A stretch of 55,447 nt of DNA from Prevotellaceae bacterium UBA2738. GTDB taxonomy: Bacteria > Bacteroidota > Bacteroidia > Bacteroidales > Bacteroidaceae. The position numbers were made by a program, and so were the translations under genes. The notes under the pieces are model-generated. The model was not told the DNA's origin. It was given only the letters and a program-made list of their open reading frames with translations, and did no database searches. This document shows, piece by piece, positions 24,410 to 32,668 of this stretch; position 1 is the stretch's first letter; each line of letters opens with the position of its first letter. The stretch covers positions 24,290 to 79,736 of the forward strand of contig DEJW01000024.1 in NCBI GenBank assembly GCA_002353585.1, written 5' to 3'.

Positions 24410-26107
24410 ATGAAAACCCCACTCCTCACCTTCATCCTTGCAGCAGCAAGCATGAGCACACTCTCAGCAGCCACACTCGAGGCAAGTTCCTCACAACCAA
24501 AATACCCTGACACCTCCTTCCCACGTCTGAAAATAGTCAGCGGAAGCGGCAAGACCTCTTACGTCAGCGGAGTGATTGACGACCCAACCGACCCTGCAGC
24601 AACTGAGGGCATCTGGTTTAATGCACCAACGGGTAGTATGCTGACCTTTCAATCAAGCAAAACGAGCGTTGTCAAGGTTGACGACATTACCTCCGAGGAG
24701 ATACAACCAGGTGTCTTTGCCGTACGCATAAAGCCATCAGGAGTGGGTTCGACAAAGATTACCGTAAGCCTCTCAGGAGCCACCGACTACACCATACAAT
24801 ACGCAGCAAGCGATGCTAGCAAGAGCCCTAAACAGACCACATGGCTGCAGGGCAGTTGCGACGCCTCAGCCATGGCCGATGTGGGTGGTGGCTATTTCTA
24901 CGTAGCCGATGATGAGAACAACATCCTGCGCCTGTATAACAGCCAATTCTCAGGCATGCCCCTGCGCACTGTTAATGCAGAGGGCTTTGCCAATGGCAGT
25001 GAGGAGTATGACGTGGAGGGAGCCACCGTCAGCGACGACGGCAAGACCATCTACTGGATTACCTCACTCGCTAACAGCAAGAAAGGTAAAGAGAAACCCT
25101 ACCGCAACCGTGCCTTCACAACTAAGATAAACGGCAGCGGAGCAGAAGCAACACTTACCAGCGGAGCCTACAGCGAGAAATTCCGCGATGCCATGATAAA
25201 GTTTGGCGATGACAACGGCTGGAATTTCTCAGCCTCAGCATCCTTTGCCAACAGCATGATACCTAAGCGCATCGACGGCTTCAATGTTGAGGGACTGACC
25301 CTCAAGACTAACGGCAACGGTGCAGCCTACATCGCTTTCCGTGCCCCATGCGTTCCTAAGAAGGGTGTACCCCCCACCTCGTCTAACCGCAAATATGCCG
25401 TCATGGCAACGGTAGAAAACTTCGAGCAAATATTCTCAGGCAGCGGCAAGAGCAGCACCACGCCCCAGGTGGGTGCCCCAGTTCTTTTCGACTTCGACGG
25501 TCTGGGCATACGTTCCATAGAGCGTGTTGGTGACTACTACGTCATCATAGCAGGACTCTTCGAGGGTGGTGGCACGCCTAAGGCATATCTATGGGATGGT
25601 ACGACGAACGAGAATGCCAACCCTATAACCGTGAATGGAGGCCACCTGACTGAGATGTCCCTGGCGCTTGAAAATATCGCTGTTGGAGGTGATGGTCATC
25701 CTGAGGCACTCACCGCACGTCAGGAGGACAACAAACTCTACCTCAACATCGTCTGCGATGGTGGTTCGGCGGATATGTATAATGATGGCAAAGAGAATAA
25801 GGAGTATAGTGCTGACAGCAAGAAGAACCCTTGGGCTAAGTTCCGCCTCGATACCTTTGTCTATACCCTGCCTGATGTAACAGGCGTTAACACCGTCATG
25901 CGTCCCGACTTCAGCTACAGTGTCAACGGCAACAGTATCATGCTGTCAGGGCTCACCCCTGGCACACCTGTCACCATTGCCACTGCTGACGGCAAGGTCA
26001 TAGCCAGCACCTCTGCTCAAGGCACCACATGCACCCTGCCCATCCCCTCTTCAGGCATTCATATCCTTAAGGTGGGCAATAAATCAGTAAAGCTCACTAA
26101 CCGTTAA
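24410..26107 (+). CDS. Secreted DUF3616-containing protein
   Basis: This is a 565-residue exported protein. A signal peptide covers about residues 1-20. Residues about 35-140 look like an Ig-like or adhesion module. A DUF3616 domain begins at GSCDASAMADVGGGYFYVAD and includes EGATVSDDGKTIYWI, VEGLTLKTNGNGAAYIAFRAP and GDYYVIIAGL; the fold is beta-propeller-like and the function unknown. The last 70 residues (TPVTIATADGKVIAST and GIHILKVGNKSVKLTNR) resemble a short type IX secretion sorting domain, suggesting a surface location. Its stop is 1 bp from the stop of the convergent mltG. Confidence 0.75.
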   Translation: MKTPLLTFILAAASMSTLSAATLEASSSQPKYPDTSFPRLKIVSGSGKTSYVSGVIDDPTDPAATEGIWFNAPTGSMLTFQSSKTSVVKVDDITSEEIQPGVFAVRIKPSGVGSTKITVSLSGATDYTIQYAASDASKSPKQTTWLQGSCDASAMADVGGGYFYVADDENNILRLYNSQFSGMPLRTVNAEGFANGSEEYDVEGATVSDDGKTIYWITSLANSKKGKEKPYRNRAFTTKINGSGAEATLTSGAYSEKFRDAMIKFGDDNGWNFSASASFANSMIPKRIDGFNVEGLTLKTNGNGAAYIAFRAPCVPKKGVPPTSSNRKYAVMATVENFEQIFSGSGKSSTTPQVGAPVLFDFDGLGIRSIERVGDYYVIIAGLFEGGGTPKAYLWDGTTNENANPITVNGGHLTEMSLALENIAVGGDGHPEALTARQEDNKLYLNIVCDGGSADMYNDGKENKEYSADSKKNPWAKFRLDTFVYTLPDVTGVNTVMRPDFSYSVNGNSIMLSGLTPGTPVTIATADGKVIASTSAQGTTCTLPIPSSGIHILKVGNKSVKLTNR

Positions 26108-26108
26108 C

Positions 26109-27128
26109 CTACTTTATTCCCCTGTCATTCAGTGCCTTGGTGTATTTCTCGGCATTCTTAAGGTGCTCGTCATAGGTCTTGGCAAAATTGTGGGTGCCAG
26201 AGAAATCCTCTTTGGCACACATGTAGAGGTAGTCATGCTTCACAAGGTTGAGCACGGCGTCGATGCCAGCCACTGAAGGAATCCTTATCGGTCCTGGGGG
26301 CAGTCCCTTGTTGCGATAAGTGTTGTAAGGCGATTCCACATCGAGCATGTTGTTGTATATGCGCTTAATCTCAAAATCCTTCAATGCAAACTTCACCGTA
26401 GGGTCAGCCTGCAGGGGCATATCCTGACGATAGCGGTTGTAGTACATGCCAGCTATCATAGGTTTCTCAGCGTTGTTTGCCGTTTCCTCGTCCACTATGC
26501 TGGCAATGGTAATCACCTCATCTGGTGTCAGTCCCAGCGCTTTAGCCTTACGTGTGCGCTCATCGTTCCAGAACGACTTCGCTCCCATCTTCATCTTCTC
26601 TATCAGTCCTTTCACGCTTATAGTCCAATACACCTCATACGTCTCAGGTATGAAGATGCATGCCATCGTTTCTGGCGTCACCCCGTATTTGGCACATGAG
26701 TCCTTGCTCTCAAACGTCCTCAGCAGCTCCTCCCTGCTCACCATCAGCTTCTCTGACAGTTCCTCGGCAAGCCTGTCCATAGTGCGCACTGACGGTATGG
26801 TAAGCCTTACGGGCACCTGCTGTCCGCTGCTCATACGGTGAAACAGCATCAAGGCATTCGTGTGCCTGCCTATCTCGTATCGTCCTGGTATTATGTGCTC
26901 CTCGTAGTCAGTTATAACAGCAAGCGATTTCACAGCCGTCACACCCAGCCTGTTGCTACTCTGCGACAGACTGCTCATAATGGAGTCCAGCGTCTCGTTC
27001 TTATATATATAAAGGTACGCGACCTCCCCCGTTTTATTTATAGGCATCAGGAACATCGCCCCTACAGCAGCAATGGTGAGCCCCACCACTGCCAGTAATC
27101 CGAAAATGCTTTTGTGTTTCGATTTCAT
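26109..27128 (-). CDS. mltG: Endolytic murein transglycosylase MltG
   Basis: This is a 339-residue protein with one N-terminal membrane helix (about residues 9-29) and a periplasmic LysM-like segment. The YceG/MltG domain has the IPETYEVYW motif, IASIVDEETANNAEKPMIAGMYYNRY with the catalytic glutamate, and the conserved MPLQADPTVKFAL and YNTYRNKGLPPGPI. MltG cleaves nascent glycan strands and sets their length. A -7 box (TATCTTTG, plus 27150-27157) lies just upstream. Confidence 0.95.
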   Translation of the reverse strand: MKSKHKSIFGLLAVVGLTIAAVGAMFLMPINKTGEVAYLYIYKNETLDSIMSSLSQSSNRLGVTAVKSLAVITDYEEHIIPGRYEIGRHTNALMLFHRMSSGQQVPVRLTIPSVRTMDRLAEELSEKLMVSREELLRTFESKDSCAKYGVTPETMACIFIPETYEVYWTISVKGLIEKMKMGAKSFWNDERTRKAKALGLTPDEVITIASIVDEETANNAEKPMIAGMYYNRYRQDMPLQADPTVKFALKDFEIKRIYNNMLDVESPYNTYRNKGLPPGPIRIPSVAGIDAVLNLVKHDYLYMCAKEDFSGTHNFAKTYDEHLKNAEKYTKALNDRGIK

Positions 27129-27149
27129 AATTTTAGGTTTTCACTTTTG

Positions 27150-27157
27150 CAAAGATA
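27150..27157 (-). promoter_or_regulatory. mltG -7 box
   Basis: TATCTTTG on the minus strand ends 22 bp before the mltG start. The -33 position is not convincing. Confidence 0.5.
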
Positions 27158-27238
27158 CAAATAATTAAACTAATTATGCATCAATCACTTGACCTTTAAT
27201 ATCTTTTTTCTTAAAAAATCTTAACGCCAACAACAACT

Positions 27239-27266
27239 GTGAACCATGAACTATGAACTATGAACT
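27239..27266. repeat. Tandem 7-bp repeat (ATGAACT)
   Basis: GTGAACC followed by three ATGAACT units lies between mltG and the rpsA promoter. It is the reverse complement of the repeats at 6955-6975 and 42646-42680. The ATGs it contains give a false upstream start in the rpsA frame. Confidence 0.88.
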
Positions 27267-27274
27267 ATTTTTCG

Positions 27275-27283
27275 TACCTTTGC
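27275..27283 (+). promoter_or_regulatory. rpsA -7 box
   Basis: TACCTTTGC lies 48 bp before the rpsA start. No clear TTTG lies upstream. Its position rules out translation from the ATGs in the repeat just before it. Confidence 0.6.
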
Positions 27284-27330
27284 ATCCGCTTTCTCACTTC
27301 AGGGGGAGCATTAATTTATTAATTCACATT

Positions 27331-29115
27331 ATGTCTAACTTTAAAAACGTACAGCCACTCGACGACTTCAACTGGGAGGAGTTCGAGAACGGCGGTATCA
27401 CAAACGCGAGCAAGGAAGCTCAAGAGGCATCTTATGATGCTACACTCAACAAGGTATCTGAAGGCCAGGTAGTCGAGGGTACCGTAATTTCAATGGACAA
27501 GAAGGAAGTGATTGTCAACATCGGCTATAAGAGCGATGGCATCATCTCTGCTTCTGAGTTCCGTTACAACCCTGATCTCAAGATCGGCGACAAGGTCGAG
27601 GTATATGTTGAGAATCAGGAGGACAAGAAGGGTCAGCTGATCCTTTCTCACAAGAAGGCCCGCATGGCTAAGAGCTGGGATCGTGTAAACGAGGCTCTTG
27701 AGAAGGAAGAAATCATCCAGGGCTACATCAAGTGCCGCACCAAGGGTGGCATGATTGTTGACGTATTCGGAATCGAGGCATTCCTGCCAGGTTCACAGAT
27801 TGACGTTCATCCAATCCGCGACTACGACGTATTCGTAGGCAAGACAATGGAGTTCAAGATTGTCAAGATCAATCAGGAGTTCCGCAATGTTGTTGTATCT
27901 CACAAGGCTCTTATCGAGGCTGAACTTGAGGCTCAGAAGAAGGAGATCATGTCTAAGCTCGAGAAGGGTCAGGTTTACGAGGGCACAGTCAAGAACATCA
28001 CCTCTTACGGTGTATTCATCGACCTCGGTGGTGTTGACGGTCTCGTACATATCACAGACCTCTCATGGGGCCGCGTAAGCGATCCACACGAGGTAGTAGA
28101 ACTCGACCAGAAGATTAAGGTCGTTATCCTCGACTTCGACGACGAGAAGAAGCGCATCGCTCTCGGTCTCAAGCAGCTCACTCCTCACCCATGGGATGCA
28201 CTCGATCCTAACCTCAAGGTAGGCGACCGCATCAAGGGCAAGGTAGTCGTTATTGCCGACTACGGCGCATTCGTAGAAGTAGCACCAGGCGTAGAAGGCC
28301 TCATCCATGTTAGTGAGATGTCATGGAGCCAGCACCTGCGTTCAGCTCAGGACTTCCTCAAGGTAGGCGACGAGGTAGAGGCAGAAATCCTCACCCTCGA
28401 CCGCGAGGAGCGCAAGATGTCTCTCGGCATCCGTCAGCTCAAGGAAGACCCATGGGCTAACATCGAGACCAAGTACCCTGTAGGTTCTAAGCACACTGCT
28501 AAGGTACGCAACTTCACCAACTTCGGTATCTTCGTAGAGCTCGAGGAAGGTGTTGACGGTCTCATCCACATCTCTGACCTCTCTTGGACCAAGAAGGTAA
28601 AGCACCCATCAGAGTTCACCAAGGTAGGCGAGCCTATCGAGGTAGTAGTACTCGAGATAGACAAGGACAACCGTCGTCTCTCACTCGGCCACAAGCAGCT
28701 TGAGGACAATCCTTGGGACACCTACGAGACCATCTACACTCCAGGTTCTGTACACAAGGGCGTAGTTTCTGACGTGATGGAGAAGGGCGCAGTAATCACT
28801 CTCAACGAGGGTGGCGAAGGCTTCGCAACTCCTAAGCATCTCGTTAAGGAAGACGGTACTCAGGCACAGAAGGGTGAGGAGCTCGACTTCAAGGTAATCG
28901 AGTTCGTTAAGGATACCAAGCGTATCATCCTCTCTCACTCACGCACCTTCGAGCCAGAGAAGGAACTCGAGACTGAGAAGAAGCCACGTGGTGGCAAGCG
29001 CGCTGCTGCTAAGAAGGACGAAGCTGCACAGATCAACAATGTTGCTGCTGCACAGTCACTCGGCGACTTCGACGCACTCGCAGCCCTCAAGGCTCAGATG
29101 GAGAAGGGTGAGTAA
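27331..29115 (+). CDS. rpsA: 30S ribosomal protein S1
   Basis: This is a 594-residue protein from the ATG giving MSNFKNVQPLDDF. An in-frame extension back to 27253 is rejected because it lies upstream of the likely transcription start. It has six S1 RNA-binding repeats, seen as recurring blocks such as VEGTVISMDKKEVIVNIG, YEGTVKNITSYGVFIDLGG, VKGKV-like IKGKVVVIADYGAFVEV and AKVRNFTNFGIFVELEEG. The C-terminus is Lys/Ala-rich. S1 binds mRNA on the small subunit. A terminator follows at 29182. Confidence 0.96.
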   Translation: MSNFKNVQPLDDFNWEEFENGGITNASKEAQEASYDATLNKVSEGQVVEGTVISMDKKEVIVNIGYKSDGIISASEFRYNPDLKIGDKVEVYVENQEDKKGQLILSHKKARMAKSWDRVNEALEKEEIIQGYIKCRTKGGMIVDVFGIEAFLPGSQIDVHPIRDYDVFVGKTMEFKIVKINQEFRNVVVSHKALIEAELEAQKKEIMSKLEKGQVYEGTVKNITSYGVFIDLGGVDGLVHITDLSWGRVSDPHEVVELDQKIKVVILDFDDEKKRIALGLKQLTPHPWDALDPNLKVGDRIKGKVVVIADYGAFVEVAPGVEGLIHVSEMSWSQHLRSAQDFLKVGDEVEAEILTLDREERKMSLGIRQLKEDPWANIETKYPVGSKHTAKVRNFTNFGIFVELEEGVDGLIHISDLSWTKKVKHPSEFTKVGEPIEVVVLEIDKDNRRLSLGHKQLEDNPWDTYETIYTPGSVHKGVVSDVMEKGAVITLNEGGEGFATPKHLVKEDGTQAQKGEELDFKVIEFVKDTKRIILSHSRTFEPEKELETEKKPRGGKRAAAKKDEAAQINNVAAAQSLGDFDALAALKAQMEKGE

Positions 29116-29181
29116 TCACCAAACGCTAACGTTAACGTTAACGGGAACTAAACCTCGTTACGCATAACCATAACACTATTA

Positions 29182-29217
29182 AGGCTTGCAAGGATAACAT
29201 TCCCTGCAAGCCTTTTT
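29182..29217 (+). terminator. Intrinsic terminator of rpsA
   Basis: AGGCTTGCA (29182-29190) pairs with TGCAAGCCT (29205-29213), followed by TTTTG. Confidence 0.88.
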
Positions 29218-29267
29218 GTAATAAAGTTGTTCTAGTTGTCCCAGTTGTCTTTAATTCCTAATTAAAA

Positions 29268-29915
29268 GTGAAACGAACTGAACTTTACAACCGTATTTTC
29301 TCCTACTTCCGCAAGGAGCAACCCATCGTCGATACCGAGCTGCAGTTTGGCTCCGTCTTTCAGTTGCTCGTCGCCGTAGTGCTCTCCGCCCAGTGCACCG
29401 ACAAGCGAGTCAACCTCGTCACCCCAGCCCTCTTCCAGGCATTCCCCGATGCCAAGGCGATGGCAGCAGCCGACGAGACCGAAGTCTATGAATACATCAA
29501 GAGCGTCTCCTACCCTAACGCCAAAGCCAAGCACCTCGTGGAACTCTCTAAGATACTCGCCACAGACTATGGTGGTGAAGTGCCCAGCGATATGGACTCC
29601 CTGCTCCGCTTGCCAGGCGTAGGCAGAAAGACCGCCAACGTCATGCAAGCCGTCGCCTTCCGTATGAACGCCATGCCCGTCGATACCCATGTCTATCGTG
29701 TCAGCCATCGCCTCGGACTCGTGCCCAGCACCTGCAACACCCCCTATAAGGTAGAGCAATACCTGCTCAAGCACACCCCTGAAGGCGAAGCCGCCGATGC
29801 CCACCACTGGCTCCTGCTCCATGGCCGTTACATCTGCAAGAGCCAGCGCCCCTTGTGCACCAAATGTCCCTTCACCACCTTCTGTCCCAAGAAGTTAGAG
29901 GGGAGCAAACTGTAA
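29268..29915 (+). CDS. nth: Endonuclease III
   Basis: This is a 215-residue DNA glycosylase/AP lyase. The helix-hairpin-helix LPGVGRKTANV carries the catalytic lysine, VDTHVYRVSHRL carries the catalytic aspartate, and the C-terminal C-X6-C-X2-C-X5-C pattern (CKSQRPLCTKCPFTTFC) binds a 4Fe-4S cluster. It removes oxidised pyrimidines. The start is GTG (KRTELYN follows); no ATG fits. The gene is 9 bp upstream of the exonuclease gene. Confidence 0.95.
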   Translation: MKRTELYNRIFSYFRKEQPIVDTELQFGSVFQLLVAVVLSAQCTDKRVNLVTPALFQAFPDAKAMAAADETEVYEYIKSVSYPNAKAKHLVELSKILATDYGGEVPSDMDSLLRLPGVGRKTANVMQAVAFRMNAMPVDTHVYRVSHRLGLVPSTCNTPYKVEQYLLKHTPEGEAADAHHWLLLHGRYICKSQRPLCTKCPFTTFCPKKLEGSKL

Positions 29916-29924
29916 GTTACTGAT

Positions 29925-30416
29925 ATGAGAGACTTTGCTGCAATAGATTTTGAAACCGCCAATAATCAGCGGAGCAGCGTCTGTTCCGTTGGCGTAGTTA
30001 TAGTCAGGGGTGGTGAGATAGTAGATTCGTTCTACTCACTCATACAGCCAGAGCCGAACTATTATAACTATTGGTGTTCACAGGTGCATGGCTTATGCTG
30101 TGACGATACCGACTCTGCCCCACTCTTCCCTGAAGTGTGGGCACAGATAGAGCCCTTAATTGAAGGACTGCCCCTCGTAGCACATAACAAACCCTTCGAC
30201 GAGAGTTGCCTCAAGGCTGCCTTCCGTGTATATCAGATGGACTACCCCGACTATGAGTTTTACGACACCCTTTGTGTCTCTCGCAGAGTGTTTCGCCATC
30301 TACCCAACCACCAACTCCACACCGTTGCCGCCGAGTTTGGCTACTGCTTAGAGAACCACCACCATGCCCTCGCTGATGCTGAAGCCTGTGCCTGGATTGC
30401 AAGAGAGATATTGTAG
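29925..30416 (+). CDS. DnaQ-like 3'-5' exonuclease, copy 1
   Basis: This is a 163-residue DEDDh exonuclease with D8 and E10 (IDFETAN), the ExoII aspartate in HNKPFDESCL, and the His and Asp of the ExoIII motif (HHALADAEACAW). It removes nucleotides from DNA or RNA 3' ends; it lacks any polymerase-binding or BRCT extension, so a stand-alone processing or nuclease role is likely. It differs from copy 2 (32162-32653) at only about 9 residues. The direct repeat R1 begins at its stop codon. Confidence 0.88.
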   Translation: MRDFAAIDFETANNQRSSVCSVGVVIVRGGEIVDSFYSLIQPEPNYYNYWCSQVHGLCCDDTDSAPLFPEVWAQIEPLIEGLPLVAHNKPFDESCLKAAFRVYQMDYPDYEFYDTLCVSRRVFRHLPNHQLHTVAAEFGYCLENHHHALADAEACAWIAREIL

Positions 30417-30450
30417 AAAAAGGTGCGAAAGTTTTTTCTCCACTTTTTTT
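30414..30450 (+). repeat. Direct repeat R1 (AGAAAAAGGnGCGAAAG type)
   Basis: This 37-bp unit carries AGAAAAAGGTGCGAAAG, a T-run and TCTCCACTTTTTTT. It recurs at 30715-30749 and 31098-31135. The AGAAAAA/TTTTTTCT arms can pair. It starts at the stop codon of exonuclease copy 1. Confidence 0.85.
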
Positions 30451-30455
30451 GTTAT

Positions 30456-30480
30456 CATATGTGCAAAATTTGCACATATG
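30456..30480. repeat. 25-bp odd-length palindrome
   Basis: CATATGTGCAAA, a single A, then TTTGCACATATG form perfect 12-bp arms. This is followed at 30540-30556 by TGTTCC-ATTTT-GGAACA. It could be a protein-binding site or an RNA hairpin. Confidence 0.85.
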
Positions 30481-30570
30481 GGTTCCGAAGGTGATCAGCG
30501 ATATGAATACACAGCCTAGAACTTGACGAGTATAGCACATGTTCCATTTTGGAACACATGGGTAGTCACA

Positions 30571-30669
30571 GACTACACCTATGCCCTTGATACGCTCGAC
30601 AACTATGATTATGAGCGTCTCACCATAGACAAGACCACCCAAAAAGAGCCCTTCCATGCCACCTACGAA
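30571..30669 (+). pseudogene. Remnant of a RhuM/Fic-type protein
   Basis: An open segment translates to DYTYALDTLDNYDYERLTID followed by KTTQKEPFHATYE. This looks like the linker between the RhuM and Fic/DOC domains of virulence RhuM family proteins. Both flanking domains are absent and a terminator follows at once. It is best read as a decayed gene fragment. The assignment is from memory of the family, so moderate at best. Confidence 0.4.
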
Positions 30670-30706
30670 TCCCCTTACACCAATCATAAGTGCAAGGGGA
30701 TTTTTA
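30668..30706 (+). terminator. Intrinsic terminator after the RhuM/Fic remnant
   Basis: AATCCCCTTACAC (30668-30680) pairs with GTGCAAGGGGATT (30690-30702) with one mismatch, followed by TTTATTTG. Confidence 0.8.
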
Positions 30707-30714
30707 TTTGCCTC

Positions 30715-30749
30715 TTAGAAAAAGGGGCGAAAGTTTTTTCTTCACTTTA
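30715..30749 (+). repeat. Direct repeat R2
   Basis: Second copy of the R unit. The preceding TTTTTATTTGCCTC also matches the sequence before R3, so R2 and R3 share about 50 bp. Confidence 0.85.
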
Positions 30750-30800
30750 TTTCAAAATAAAATGACAAGTAGGTGTATCAATAGTACACTCATGGAGAAA

Positions 30801-31048
30801 GTGGTAGTCGCAAAATTTGCGAATACCACTCCACATGGTGCAATCAAAGGAAAGAAACAAACCCATGAGAAAGAGTATTTTTCAATAGTCAAGGAATACT
30901 TGACGGTTAAAAGAGTATTTCAACTTGTGCATTTTTTGCACAGGTTCAATAGGAAGGTAATAGAAGCATTTTTCGTAAAGTATATATTCCAAGAAGATGA
31001 ACATGAAAGAGAGAATAACGTGCATTATTTACACGTTAATGGTGTAAA
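30801..31048. other. Cluster of stem-loops between R2 and R3
   Basis: Several unrelated inverted repeats follow each other: GTGGTA-CGCAAA/TTTGCG-TACCAC (30801-30829), GTCAAG/CTTGAC (30888-30904), AACTTGTGC/GCACAGGTT (30922-30946), and TAACGTG/CACGTTA (31016-31038). The last overlaps a competing TTTACAC/GTGTAAA stem (31028-31048). A direct repeat AAAGAGTATTT also occurs (about 30871 and 30910). No convincing protein is seen: the open frame through here crosses the repeats and a terminator. Confidence 0.6.
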
Positions 31049-31097
31049 GAAACTGGTTCATTTTTTTTGCTTATCAATCTTTCTTTTTATTTCCCTC

Positions 31098-31135
31098 TTA
31101 GAAAAAGGGGCGAAAGTTTTTTCTCCACTTTTTTT
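31098..31135 (+). repeat. Direct repeat R3
   Basis: Third copy of the R unit, nearly identical to R2. It ends about 30 bp before the operator-promoter of the WYL gene. Confidence 0.85.
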
Positions 31136-31165
31136 GTTGTTTCGGAAATAATTCTTAATTTTGTA

Positions 31166-31205
31166 ACCTCTGCCACAAATTGGCGCACCCTTAATCTAAC
31201 TTTGC
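31166..31205 (+). promoter_or_regulatory. WYL gene promoter with operator-like half palindrome
   Basis: TAACTTTGC (31197-31205) is the -7 box. Instead of a -33 TTTG there is ACCTCTGCCA-CAAAT-TGGC, the left arm and loop of a palindrome found complete at 36433 and 36945. In all three the 3' arm ends exactly 4 bp before the -7 box. Here the right arm matches only for TGGC. Confidence 0.7.
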
Positions 31206-31223
31206 GACTAAAACCAATACACT

Positions 31224-32165
31224 ATGCCAAACAACGATAGAGGACAAAGTCTCATTACCAAATATGTATGGGTAATAGAGACTATCTACAAAGCCAAGAA
31301 GATTTCATTCAAAGAACTGAATGAAAAGTGGCTCGATGATGAAATAAGCCGAGGGGTAGATATACCTAAGCGTACCTTCGACAACTGGAAATCAGTAATT
31401 CTGGATATGTTCGGTATTATTATCGCCAACGAGCAGTGTGGTGAATACCGCTACTATATAGCCAATGCCGATGATATCAGAAACAATGGATTACGTTCCT
31501 GGCTCTACAATACCCTGTGCGTCAGCAATGCCTTGGCAAACAGTCAGAGCATAAAAGACCGCATAATACTTGAGTATGTGCCATCAGGACAAGATTATCT
31601 GCAACCAGTTATCGAGGCTATGAAGGAAAACAGGGTGCTCAATATCACCTATCACAGCTATTGGAAAGACGAAGAAAACAACTTCGATGTACAGCCCTAT
31701 TGCATCAAGTTATTCCGTCAACGCTGGTATATGGTCGCTCGTAGCACCTATTCATATTATTATGATAAAGGTCCACGCGTATATGCCCTTGACCGTATTC
31801 ACTCACTCCAAAAAACGGAAGAAACTTTCTCTATGCCAAAGGAATGGAATGCCTCCGATTTCTTTGATGGCTGCTTTGGCATAATAGCCGACCACAATAC
31901 AGAAATTCAGACTGTCAAACTTAAGGTTTCAGCAGGACAGGCTAACTACATCCGCGACCTGAAAATGCACGAGTCTCAGGAAGAGATTGAACGCAACGAA
32001 GAATACAGCATCTTCACCTTCAACCTCCGTCCCGTGTTTGACTTCCAGCAGGAACTACTGTGGAACGGCGAGGACATGGAGGTACTTGAACCCTACTGGC
32101 TCCGCAAAGAGATAGCTGGTAAGATAAAGAGAATGTGGAACAAATACAAAGATGACTCAAAATGA
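31224..32165 (+). CDS. WYL-domain transcriptional regulator
   Basis: This is a 313-residue protein with an N-terminal winged-helix-like region (about residues 8-60; FKELNEKWLDDEISRG, RTFDNWKSVI) and a WYL domain (about 125-200; NVLNITY-like RVLNITYHSYW, QPYCIKLFRQRWYMVARS, VYALDRIHSL). A C-terminal extension domain (WCX-like) precedes the end. WYL proteins sense ligands, often nucleic acids or nucleotides, and commonly control defence islands. Its own promoter carries the shared operator, suggesting autoregulation. It overlaps exonuclease copy 2 by 4 nt (ATGA). Confidence 0.88.
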   Translation: MPNNDRGQSLITKYVWVIETIYKAKKISFKELNEKWLDDEISRGVDIPKRTFDNWKSVILDMFGIIIANEQCGEYRYYIANADDIRNNGLRSWLYNTLCVSNALANSQSIKDRIILEYVPSGQDYLQPVIEAMKENRVLNITYHSYWKDEENNFDVQPYCIKLFRQRWYMVARSTYSYYYDKGPRVYALDRIHSLQKTEETFSMPKEWNASDFFDGCFGIIADHNTEIQTVKLKVSAGQANYIRDLKMHESQEEIERNEEYSIFTFNLRPVFDFQQELLWNGEDMEVLEPYWLRKEIAGKIKRMWNKYKDDSK

Positions 32166-32653
32166 AAGACTTTGCAGCAATAGACTTTGAGACGGCCAAT
32201 AATCAGCGCTGCAGCGTTTGCAGCGTAGGAGTGGTGATTGTCAGGGGTGGTGAGATAGTTGACTCATTCTACTCTCTGATTCAGCCAGAACCCAATTATT
32301 ATAATTATTGGTGTAGTCAAGTACATGGCTTGTGCTGTGATGATACCGACAAAGCTCCCATATTTCCTGAAGTATGGGCTCAGATAGAGCCACTGATTGC
32401 AGGACTACCGCTTGTGGCACACAATAAGCCCTTCGACGAGAGTTGCCTCAAGGCAGCCTTCCGTTGCTATCAGATGGACTATCCCGACTATGAGTTTTAT
32501 GACACCCTTTGTGTCGCTCGCAGAGTGTTTCGCCATCTACCCAACCACCAACTCCACACCGTTGCCGCCGAGTGTGGCTACTGCTTAGACAACCACCACC
32601 ACGCCCTTGCAGATGCAGAAGCTTGTGCATGGATTGCAAGAGAAATATTATAA
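32162..32653 (+). CDS. DnaQ-like 3'-5' exonuclease, copy 2
   Basis: This 163-residue DEDDh exonuclease has all catalytic residues intact and is about 94 percent identical by eye to copy 1. The 3' two thirds of the two genes are especially alike at DNA level. Its ATG overlaps the WYL stop (ATGA), so regulator and nuclease are co-translated. Copy 2 in the WYL operon may be the older partner, and copy 1 a duplicate, or the reverse; sequence alone does not decide. Confidence 0.88.
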   Translation: MKDFAAIDFETANNQRCSVCSVGVVIVRGGEIVDSFYSLIQPEPNYYNYWCSQVHGLCCDDTDKAPIFPEVWAQIEPLIAGLPLVAHNKPFDESCLKAAFRCYQMDYPDYEFYDTLCVARRVFRHLPNHQLHTVAAECGYCLDNHHHALADAEACAWIAREIL

Positions 32654-32668
32654 TGACAAGATTAAATC

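Noticed and set aside
27253..27330. N-terminal extension of ribosomal protein S1
   Set aside because: Its ATG lies in the heptamer repeat upstream of the -7 box, and the extension has no S1 similarity.
29262..29822. 186-residue minus-strand open frame over nth
   Set aside because: Antisense shadow; nth has all catalytic and cluster residues.
30690..31151. 153-residue open frame in the repeat region
   Set aside because: It starts inside a terminator stem, crosses R2 and R3 and several palindromes, and its translation is low-complexity in parts with no family pattern.
29925..32653. Composite transposon with the exonuclease genes as ends
   Set aside because: No transposase or terminal inverted repeats are seen; the repeated ends are intact nuclease genes.
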